Shown: in pieces, positions 1 to 4,344 of the stretch
How positions within the stretch are numbered: the stretch's first letter is position 1
Layout of the letters: every line of letters starts with the position of its first letter
Assembly (NCBI GenBank): GCA_038062295.1
Contig: JBBTXL010000019.1
Coordinates: 1-7,068 of the forward strand
Direction of reading: 5' to 3'
DNA: 7,068 nt
From: JBBTXL01 sp038062295
GTDB lineage: Bacteria > Patescibacteriota > Minisyncoccia > GWC2-36-17 > WO2-46-25
Program-made: the position numbers and the translations under genes
Notes under the pieces: generated by a model
The model's input: only the letters and a program-made list of their open reading frames with translations
Told to the model about the DNA's origin: nothing
The model's database searches: none

Positions 1-2
1 AA

Positions 3-815
3 GAAGAAGCGCGGGAAGCGGTACGCTGGGAAATAGAACAGAACATACCGCTCTCCATCAACGATGTGTATTATGACTGGCAGTTCGTGGAAACGGGGCC
101 GAAGATTGGGCATCAGGACGTGCTGGTTTCGGCGATGCCCAAGAAATTTGTTGATGGTTTTGTTTCTACGCTGCATACATGCAACCTGTCCGTCAAAGGA
201 CTTGAGGTTGAGTCCGTTGCGGTCAGTAGGGCGCTAGTCAAGAACTTGGCGTCCGGAGAACCGCTGCTCATGGTTGACCTTGGCGCAACGCGAACCAGCT
301 TTATTATTTTTTCCGGGTCCGCGCTTCAGTTTACCTCATCGGTTCCTGTCGGAGGGAATAAAATGATAGAAGTTATCGTTCAAGCGCTCGGCGTGGAACA
401 CCAGGAGGCAAAGCGTTTGTTTTACGAGGTGGGGCTTGATGCGCATGTGGACGGCGGGAAGGTACGGACGGTGCTTGAGCCGCTTGTGCGCGATCTTGCG
501 GAGCAGATCCGCAACTACATTTCTTTTTACGAAGGACATGCGTTGCATGAGCATCATGCGCGAAGTGACGCCGCGGGCGCGCAGGGTTCGGTCGCGATAA
601 AAAAGATACTGTTGTGCGGGGGTGTTTCGAACTTGAATGGGCTGAACGTGTATCTTGCGATGGCGCTCAAGATCGCGGTTGAAACGGGCAATCCCTGGGT
701 GAACATTCTGACTGCGCCGCTCCGCGAAGTCCCCGGTTTATCGTATCGGACGTCGCTTTCCTACACCACGGCGCTCGGGCTCGCGCTGTCGGGTATTCAA
801 AAAGCTCCAAGGTAA
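3..815 (+). CDS. pilM: Type IV pilus assembly protein PilM, 5'-truncated by window edge
   Basis: PilM is an actin-like (FtsA-fold) ATPase-family protein. It sits on the cytoplasmic face of the inner membrane and binds the N-terminus of PilN in the type IV pilus alignment complex. The frame is open from base 3, and the codons before the first GTG (base 66) read EAVRWEIEQNIPLSINDVYY, which is typical PilM sequence. The GTG is therefore internal and the true start lies upstream. About 271 residues are visible; roughly 80-90 N-terminal residues are probably missing compared with the usual ~350. A phosphate-binding strand-turn with VDLGATRTSF lies near base 270, and the adenosine-type motif LLCGGVSNLNGL near base 610. 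The gene ends in TAA 6 bases before pilN. The family call is firm; that the operon is a working pilus system is inferred from the neighbours. Confidence 0.93.
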   Translation, partial: EEAREAVRWEIEQNIPLSINDVYYDWQFVETGPKIGHQDVLVSAMPKKFVDGFVSTLHTCNLSVKGLEVESVAVSRALVKNLASGEPLLMVDLGATRTSFIIFSGSALQFTSSVPVGGNKMIEVIVQALGVEHQEAKRLFYEVGLDAHVDGGKVRTVLEPLVRDLAEQIRNYISFYEGHALHEHHARSDAAGAQGSVAIKKILLCGGVSNLNGLNVYLAMALKIAVETGNPWVNILTAPLREVPGLSYRTSLSYTTALGLALSGIQKAPR

Positions 816-821
816 AACAGC

Positions 822-1391
822 ATGTTAACCCTGAATCTTTTACCGGAACAATATAAGATTGAGTATCGATTTGATCAAAAGCGCCGATTTTTCGTGCTGG
901 TGGTCATTGCGCTGTGTTTTCTGATCGCGCTTTTTGCCGCGCTTCTGTTTGCCACATCGCTCTTTTTAAACATCCAGGCGACCGCATTGAAAGAATCGCT
1001 TGCCATTCAGGAAAGCGGTGAATACATCCGGCGCATCACCGAAACGGAGCGCAGCATTAAAAACGCGAACACCGCGCTTGTATCGCTTGCGAAGGCGCGC
1101 ACCGAAACGGTCAGCGCAGGAGCGATCATTGAAAGTGTCGCGGCGCTTGTTCCGACGGGAGTACATCTGGAAAACGTGTCGGTCGATGCGCAGAGCGATG
1201 TGGTTTCCATCAGGGGATTTGCCCAACTGCGCGACCAGATGCTGGCGTTTGCTGGCGCGCTTTCCGCAAGCGAGTATGCCGCCCCCGAAAGTCTCAAAAA
1301 TCCCGATCAGAACCTTCTGAAAGAGAAGAATTTTGTTTTTGAACTTATCTTCACGATCGCGGGGTTTGAGCGGCAACCCACAAAACCATGA
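822..1391 (+). CDS. pilN: PilN-like type IV pilus assembly protein
   Basis: This is a bitopic inner-membrane protein of 189 residues, matching PilN in size, topology and gene order. The N-terminus begins MLTLNLLPEQ, the short cytoplasmic LNLLP peptide by which PilN docks into PilM. A basic stretch and one membrane helix (about residues 23-49) follow, then a helical coiled-coil-like segment (about 50-100), then a small alpha/beta domain (LVPTGVHLENVSVDAQSDVV onward, about 110-185) resembling the PilN/PilO ferredoxin-like fold. The start is supported by AAGG a few bases upstream within the end of pilM. The stop overlaps the next start as ATGA at 1388-1391, so pilN and pilO are translationally coupled. 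Sequence outside the LNLLP region is divergent; the assignment rests on motif, topology and order. Confidence 0.87.
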   Translation: MLTLNLLPEQYKIEYRFDQKRRFFVLVVIALCFLIALFAALLFATSLFLNIQATALKESLAIQESGEYIRRITETERSIKNANTALVSLAKARTETVSAGAIIESVAALVPTGVHLENVSVDAQSDVVSIRGFAQLRDQMLAFAGALSASEYAAPESLKNPDQNLLKEKNFVFELIFTIAGFERQPTKP

Positions 1392-1939
1392 CATCTCCCA
1401 CAACAAGATTTTATCGTGATGCGACCGTTGCGGCGCTTGCCTGTGCCGGGTTGTCTTTTGCGGCATGGTTTGCGTTCGGTCTGGTTCTTACCGCACATGA
1501 GAAAGTTATGGATATCAAGCGCAACATTGCAACGCTTTCCGCAAAACAAGGGAAAGCAACCGGCATTTTGAACGAGTATGAAAGGGCGCAAGAGGATATT
1601 GCGCGCGCCACGAGCGTTTTGCTTGACCGTAACGACAAGCTTACTTTCATTATTATGGTGGAGCGGCTTGCGGCGGAATACGGCGTCACACATATCATCC
1701 AGGCGGTAGAGGGTGATGCACAAGACGCCACCGGCAAGAAAGACCACATCACATTCAGTCTTGGGGTTTCCGGCTCGTTCGCCCAGGTACTGAAGTTTAC
1801 CCAGGCGCTTGAGTATACCGAGTACTACGCGGCGGCAAACAGCGTTCACATGTTTACGGCGAGCGGTAAAGGAGGGAGCGCCGTCGGAACTACTGACGAA
1901 GTGAGAGCCCAGCTTTCCCTGCGGGTGTATGTCCGGTGA
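1388..1939 (+). CDS. pilO: PilO-like type IV pilus assembly protein
   Basis: The product has 183 residues: a short cytoplasmic tail, one membrane helix (about residues 12-35), a coiled-coil-like helix (about 36-85), and a C-terminal alpha/beta domain with alternating strands (HITFSLGVSGSFAQVLKFTQ, then AANSVHMFTA and RAQLSLRVYV). PilO dimerises with PilN through this arrangement and helps align the pilus machinery in the envelope. The start ATG overlaps the pilN stop by four bases, strong evidence for coupled expression and for this start. The C-terminal pattern of 'strand, SGSFAQVLKF helix, strand' is the PilO/GspM-like ferredoxin fold. Sequence conservation in this family is low, so the call depends mainly on position after PilN plus topology. 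Confidence 0.82.
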   Translation: MTSPTTRFYRDATVAALACAGLSFAAWFAFGLVLTAHEKVMDIKRNIATLSAKQGKATGILNEYERAQEDIARATSVLLDRNDKLTFIIMVERLAAEYGVTHIIQAVEGDAQDATGKKDHITFSLGVSGSFAQVLKFTQALEYTEYYAAANSVHMFTASGKGGSAVGTTDEVRAQLSLRVYVR

Positions 1940-1948
1940 TCACATAGC

Positions 1949-2266
1949 ATGAAATTTAACCTTTCCATCCTCCATACTGCCGTTACCGCATCGCTGGGTT
2001 TTGCGCATCGGCATTTCGGCATCGTATTTTTTGCCTTGTTTTTGTGCGTGCTGGGGAGCGCGGGGTATGTGTTCTTTCACTACGGCTACCGGACGATCGC
2101 TACCGAACCCGTTGTCTCCGTGCCGGAGGTGCATGTAAAACAAAAAGAGCTGAACGACATTATCCGGTTCCTGGACGAAAAAACACGTATGCGCGCGCAG
2201 GTTTCGGGAAAGACGTTCCACAATCCGTTCACGGAGCCGCCGCTCGACAATATCCAGAGTAATTGA
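1949..2266 (+). CDS. Small single-pass membrane protein at the PilP position of the pil operon
   Basis: This 105-residue protein is not recognised from its sequence alone. It has a short N-terminal segment, one hydrophobic helix (about residues 24-43), then a soluble tail of about 60 residues containing a charged helix (KELNDIIRFLDEKTRMRAQV) and a C-terminal NPFTEPP turn. The last part recalls the proline-rich, pilus-platform-binding segments of PilP/GspC-type proteins, but there is no lipobox and no C-terminal beta domain, so it is not a standard PilP. It starts 9 bases after pilO; GGTGA overlapping the pilO stop could serve as ribosome binding site. It is very likely the last gene of this pil transcript, because tRNA-Arg follows. 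Inference: an accessory or minimal partner of the PilN/PilO platform. Confidence 0.72.
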   Translation: MKFNLSILHTAVTASLGFAHRHFGIVFFALFLCVLGSAGYVFFHYGYRTIATEPVVSVPEVHVKQKELNDIIRFLDEKTRMRAQVSGKTFHNPFTEPPLDNIQSN

Positions 2267-2291
2267 TTTTTCACCGGTTGTGGGCTACTGT
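2263..2291 (+). promoter_or_regulatory. Possible sigma70-type promoter for tRNA-Arg
   Basis: TTGATT (2263-2268) and TACTGT (2286-2291) are separated by 17 bases and lie about 35 bases before the tRNA-Arg. The -35 matches four of six consensus bases. The -10 keeps only the key first T, A and last T. It is a weak candidate, supported mainly by spacing and place. Confidence 0.3.
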
Positions 2292-2324
2292 TTCTTTTTG
2301 AGCCCCGCACTTCCTGGGGGTTGA

Positions 2325-2396
2325 GCTCCCGTAGTTCAATGGATAGAACTCCGGACTTCTAAGCCGGATATCGAGGTTCAATTCCTCGCGGGAGCA
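2325..2396 (+). tRNA. tRNA-Arg, anticodon TCT
   Basis: A full cloverleaf can be drawn. The acceptor stem is GCTCCCG (2325-2331) with CGGGAGC (2389-2395). The D stem is GTTC/GAAC (2334-2337, 2346-2349). The anticodon arm is CCGGA-CTTCTAA-GCCGG (2351-2367) with anticodon TCT at 2358-2360. The T arm is CGAGG-TTCAATT-CCTCG (2372-2388). The discriminator is A2396. The anticodon TCT reads AGA (and AGG by wobble). The bases after the discriminator are CCG, so the CCA tail is not fully encoded and must be completed by CCA-adding enzyme. One oddity is an A.G mismatch at the pair closing the anticodon loop (31:39). Confidence 0.95.
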
Positions 2397-2445
2397 CCGA
2401 TCAGATTTTACCATCCCGAGAAGTTGCGACGAGGGGTTATATTTC

Positions 2446-2778
2446 ATGTTCACGAGAAAATTTACGCGCACGAAAGAAAACTTCATATGCGGGCATTGCG
2501 GGCATGCCGCGCGCGGAAACGGGTATACCAATCACTGTCCCCGGTGTTTGTGGAGCAAACATGTGGATGTTAATCCCGGTGACCGCGCGGAAACATGCGG
2601 CGGTATGATGGAGCCGGTCGGTGTGGAGGGAACGCAGGATGTACGTCGTATTGTACATCACTGTACTCTCTGTGGCATGGTCCGTATCGTGCGGTCAGCA
2701 CCGAATGACGATACAAAGGCGCTGTTTGCACTCATGCGCTCGCATGCCGACTCCGTTGCGCGCGGCAAAAAAATCTGA
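2446..2778 (+). CDS. RNHCP domain zinc-ribbon protein
   Basis: This 110-residue protein matches the RNHCP family, named for a conserved Arg-Asn-His-Cys-Pro motif. Here it reads TNHCPRC (residues 28-34), followed by the family hallmark LWSKHVD and NPGDR (residues 35-47). Putative zinc ligands are C15/C18, C31/C34, C51 and C73/C76 (HHCTLCG), enough for two zinc knuckles. A conserved acidic segment (PNDD, 86-89) follows. The molecular role of RNHCP proteins is not established to my knowledge; the fold suggests nucleic-acid or ribosome contact, which is inference. The start ATG is preceded by GAGGGG about nine bases upstream. The gene lies between two tRNA genes, which fits a link to RNA metabolism but does not prove one. 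There is no signal peptide or membrane helix, so it is cytoplasmic. Confidence 0.88.
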   Translation: MFTRKFTRTKENFICGHCGHAARGNGYTNHCPRCLWSKHVDVNPGDRAETCGGMMEPVGVEGTQDVRRIVHHCTLCGMVRIVRSAPNDDTKALFALMRSHADSVARGKKI

Positions 2779-2800
2779 TACGATGTGGCGCATATAACCA

Positions 2801-2897
2801 CTTGCTCCAACGGAGTAAGCGGACGATTCCCCTGCAGAGGAAAACAGGAACTCCGCGCACGCGGAGCGACATAGGAAACCGTGGGTTTCTTATGTCG
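2801..2897 (+). ncRNA. Tandem-hairpin block, candidate structured RNA of unknown class
   Basis: Three clear hairpins lie in a row in the gap between the RNHCP gene and tRNA-His. (i) 2801-2819 is an 8-bp stem CTTGCTCC/GGAGTAAG with one G.T pair and loop AAC. (ii) 2851-2866 is a 6-bp CTCCGC/GCGGAG stem with loop GCAC. (iii) 2867-2897 is a 14-bp stem, CGACATAGGAAACC with GGTTTCTTATGTCG, with one G.T pair and a GTG loop; it directly abuts hairpin ii. A weaker TTCC/GGAA or CCTG/CAGG pairing is possible between i and ii. No hairpin is followed by a T-run, so they are not standard terminators. A TATAAC (2793-2798) just upstream could be a -10 box, but no good -35 is seen. I do not recognise a known RNA family. 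Alternatives are a palindromic repeat element or processing signals in the tRNA-His precursor. Confidence 0.45.
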
Positions 2898-2916
2898 GGG
2901 GTTGGGGAAAGCGTAT

Positions 2917-2990
2917 GGTGGTCGTAGCTCAATTGGCAGAGCACTCGGTTGTGGTCCGAGGGGTTGCGGGTTCGAGCCCCGTCGACCACC
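2917..2990 (+). tRNA. tRNA-His, anticodon GTG
   Basis: The cloverleaf is complete. G-1 (2917) plus GTGGTCG (2918-2924) pairs with CGACCAC (2983-2989) and C73 (2990), giving the extra G-1:C73 pair that is the identity element of bacterial tRNA-His. The D arm is GCTC/GAGC. The anticodon arm is CTCGG-TTGTGGT-CCGAG (2944-2960) with anticodon GTG at 2951-2953. The T arm is GCGGG-TTCGAGC-CCCGT with one G.T pair. Only CA follows C73, so CCA is not fully encoded. Confidence 0.95.
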
Positions 2991-2998
2991 CATTTTTT
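2966..2998 (+). terminator. Possible terminator formed by the tRNA-His 3' end and T-run
   Basis: The GC-rich T arm and acceptor 3' strand of tRNA-His are followed at once by CATTTTTT (six Ts, 2993-2998). This could end the transcript. The Ts also form part of the next candidate -35 box, so the two signals are packed together. Confidence 0.35.
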
Positions 2999-3025
2999 GA
3001 CGCTTGGCATATTTCCTTGTAAAGT
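2997..3025 (+). promoter_or_regulatory. Candidate sigma70-type promoter for the DUF378 gene
   Basis: TTGACG (2997-3002, five of six matches to TTGACA) is 17 bases from TAAAGT (3020-3025, four of six matches to TATAAT, with the key T1, A2 and T6). Transcription would begin near 3032, giving a leader of about 35-55 bases with GAAAGG at 3049-3054. Confidence 0.5.
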
Positions 3026-3087
3026 AACAGTATGGCTTTGCGGCCTATGAAAGGTCGGTTGGTCTATTGTTAATCAGCACCAATCAC

Positions 3088-3330
3088 ATGATGGCACACG
3101 CTTCGGGGTTCCATAAAATTACCTTTTTACTGCTCATCGTTGGCGGTATCAACTGGCTTTTACTGGGTGTTTTTAACTGGGAAATAGGGAGTCTTTTCGG
3201 TGGGATGAGCGCAGCAGTTTCAAAGATCATCTATATTCTTGTTGGCTTGTCTGCTATTTACGAGATTGCGACGCATGCTGGTCGTTGCAAAGAATGCGAG
3301 GCAAAGGGTTCTTCCCAGGGACAAATGTAG
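3088..3330 (+). CDS. DUF378 family small membrane protein
   Basis: The 80-residue product has two membrane helices (about residues 11-29 and 46-62) and the DUF378 signature: a first helix ending in GGINWLLLGVFNW, a short loop, then IIYILVGLSAIYEI. The function of DUF378 proteins is unknown. The tail carries GRCKEC, a CxxC pair that could bind a metal or form a disulphide; I recall similar tails in CPR members of the family. The start is uncertain. The frame is open to a TTG at 3067, which is better placed behind GAAAGG (12 bases), but the two ATGs at 3088 and 3091 give the length and N-terminus usual for the family, so 3088 is chosen. It appears to be a single-gene transcript with its own upstream promoter and downstream hairpins. 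Confidence 0.8.
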   Translation: MMAHASGFHKITFLLLIVGGINWLLLGVFNWEIGSLFGGMSAAVSKIIYILVGLSAIYEIATHAGRCKECEAKGSSQGQM

Positions 3331-3335
3331 CCAGG

Positions 3336-3369
3336 TGTGTTGGCAGATCTTTGCCACACAACAAAGATC
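3336..3369 (+). promoter_or_regulatory. Two overlapping, mutually exclusive hairpins downstream of the DUF378 gene
   Basis: Fold A pairs TGTG(T)TGGC (3336-3344, one bulged T) with GCCACACA (3353-3360). Fold B pairs GATCTTTG (3346-3353) with CAAAGATC (3362-3369), a perfect 8-bp stem. The loop of A supplies the 5' arm of B, and the 3' arm of A is the loop of B, so only one can form at a time. This is either an RNA switch or stability element at the 3' end of the DUF378 message, or chance. No coding sequence covers it. Confidence 0.35.
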
Positions 3370-3372
3370 GGT

Positions 3373-3400
3373 AGTTCATGATGGCGACATGAGCTTTGTT
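3373..3400 (+). terminator. Possible Rho-independent terminator after the DUF378 gene
   Basis: AGTTCATG (3373-3380) pairs with CATGAGCT (3388-3395) over 8 bp with one T.G pair and a 7-base loop. It is followed by the moderately T-rich TTGTTT. The stem is not very GC-rich, so strength is doubtful. It lies directly before the next promoter. Confidence 0.4.
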
Positions 3401-3427
3401 TACATTTGGTGAATGGAAGCTTATACT
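3399..3427 (+). promoter_or_regulatory. Strong sigma70-type promoter of the response-regulator operon
   Basis: TTTACA (3399-3404, five of six matches) and TATACT (3422-3427, five of six) are spaced by exactly 17 bases. Transcription should start around 3433-3436. The response regulator ATG is at 3437, so the message would have almost no 5' leader. This is the best promoter in the window. Confidence 0.7.
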
Positions 3428-3436
3428 GTAGGAAGT

Positions 3437-3829
3437 ATGACAGAAACAGCCGAGAAATATGTGCTTTTAATAGAGGATGACCCGGCGCTTCAGAAAGCAT
3501 ACCAGATGAAATTTGAGACGCACGGGGTAAAGCCCCATGTTGTTGAAAATGGCAGGGAAGCGCTTCAGCTTATCAAGCAGTCGGGCGGCGTATACCCAAG
3601 CGTGGTCATTTTGGACCTTTTACTGCCGTATGTTTCCGGCTTTGAAATTTTAGAGCGGATACGCGAAACCGAAGGCTGGCGGGACGTGCCGGTGGTCATT
3701 GTTTCAAACTTGAGCGAGGATTCCGGCATGAAAAAAGCGGAAAGTCTCGGGGTGAAAAATTACTTTATCAAAACGGGTATTAACCTGGACGAAGCGGTGG
3801 GGAAGATCCTAAGCTACGTTCGCACATAG
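3437..3829 (+). CDS. Single-domain response regulator (CheY-like receiver)
   Basis: The 130-residue product is a stand-alone receiver domain. The acidic pocket is E13/D14/D15 (LLIEDDPAL) and the phospho-acceptor is D60 (VVILDLLLP). The switch residue is S90 (VVIVSNLS), with aromatic F110 and conserved K112 (NYFIKTG). There is no output domain, so it should act by protein-protein contact, as CheY or Spo0F types do. The frame is open to ATG 3413, but that codon lies between the -35 and -10 boxes of the promoter at 3399-3427, so it cannot be in that transcript. ATG 3437 is chosen: it matches the usual receiver start and probably gives a leaderless message. The adjacent AGGAAG (3430-3435) is only one base away, too close for a normal ribosome binding site. 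No histidine kinase is present nearby. The downstream gene follows after 7 bases, so the two form an operon. Confidence 0.9.
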   Translation: MTETAEKYVLLIEDDPALQKAYQMKFETHGVKPHVVENGREALQLIKQSGGVYPSVVILDLLLPYVSGFEILERIRETEGWRDVPVVIVSNLSEDSGMKKAESLGVKNYFIKTGINLDEAVGKILSYVRT

Positions 3830-3836
3830 CGGTTGT

Positions 3837-4277
3837 ATGTACAGGATTCCGCTTGTTATTATCGGTGCAGCGTTGCTTGTCGCGGGAGCGTTTTTCTTTT
3901 TCCGCGGCGGGCCGGGCGGTGATTCCTTTCCTGCGGGCGACACGGCAACCTCCGTTCGCCAAAACCTCCAGGGTCCGCAGGCGCGCAAAGTTCCGCAGGA
4001 AAAAACATATCGGAACGGCATTGACATCGCCGCAGAGAATTTCTTTTTCACGCCGGACCTGTTCTACGTAAAGGCGGACCAAAAAGTTATCGTCACGCTC
4101 CATGCCGTCGGGGACCAGTCGTTCGTCATTGACGAGCTGGGTGTTCGTACAACGGCTCCGGCAGGCGCGACAACCGTCATTGAGTTTATGCCGGACCGGA
4201 AGGGGGTATTTCGGTTCTATTCCGACATCCCTGGGCACCGCGAAGCGGGGCAAGAAGGAGTTATGATCGCGGAGTAA
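3837..4277 (+). CDS. Membrane-anchored cupredoxin-like protein with depleted copper site
   Basis: The product has 146 residues. An N-terminal hydrophobic helix (about residues 5-22, ending FFFFRGG) acts as anchor or uncleaved signal, with a flexible Gly/Pro/Gln linker up to about 60. A cupredoxin-type beta domain follows (about 62-146: IAAENFFFTPDLFYVKADQK, then SFVIDELGVRTTAPAG, then VFRFYSDIPGHREAGQEGV). In copper-binding relatives the ligands read H-x-F near the first segment and FYC...PGH...GMxG at the end. Here these positions are Q94, S129, H134 and Q139, so only one of four ligands remains. The fold call is good; electron transfer through a type 1 copper is unlikely. It lies 7 bases after the response regulator and is probably co-transcribed. 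The domain would face outside the cytoplasmic membrane. Confidence 0.82.
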   Translation: MYRIPLVIIGAALLVAGAFFFFRGGPGGDSFPAGDTATSVRQNLQGPQARKVPQEKTYRNGIDIAAENFFFTPDLFYVKADQKVIVTLHAVGDQSFVIDELGVRTTAPAGATTVIEFMPDRKGVFRFYSDIPGHREAGQEGVMIAE

Positions 4278-4282
4278 AGAAC

Positions 4283-4310
4283 TGTACAAAGGATGCAAAA
4301 ATGATATAGT
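4283..4310 (+). promoter_or_regulatory. Candidate promoter for the coiled-coil gene cassette
   Basis: TGTACA (4283-4288, four of six matches to TTGACA) and TATAGT (4305-4310, five of six) are spaced by 16 bases. Transcription would start near 4317, leaving a leader of about 28 bases before ATG 4345. A GTG at 4309 that extends the frame overlaps the -10 box and is therefore not the start. Confidence 0.5.
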
Positions 4311-4344
4311 GGGAATAGACAGTATTCTTAATGGTAACGTAACA

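Noticed and set aside
66..815. PilM starting at GTG 66
   Set aside because: In-frame codons before base 66 encode conserved PilM sequence to the window edge, so the GTG is internal.
2301..2322. AGCCCC/GGGGGTT hairpin just before tRNA-Arg as a terminator
   Set aside because: Short stem with a G.T pair, no T-run downstream, and it sits next to the tRNA 5' end. It could be chance or a processing feature.
3413..3436. ATG 3413 as the response-regulator start
   Set aside because: It lies between the -35 and -10 boxes of a near-consensus promoter, and the extra residues MEAYTVGS are not receiver-like.
4309..4344. GTG 4309 as the coiled-coil gene start
   Set aside because: It overlaps the candidate -10 box, and it would put 12 extra residues ahead of a well-formed signal peptide.
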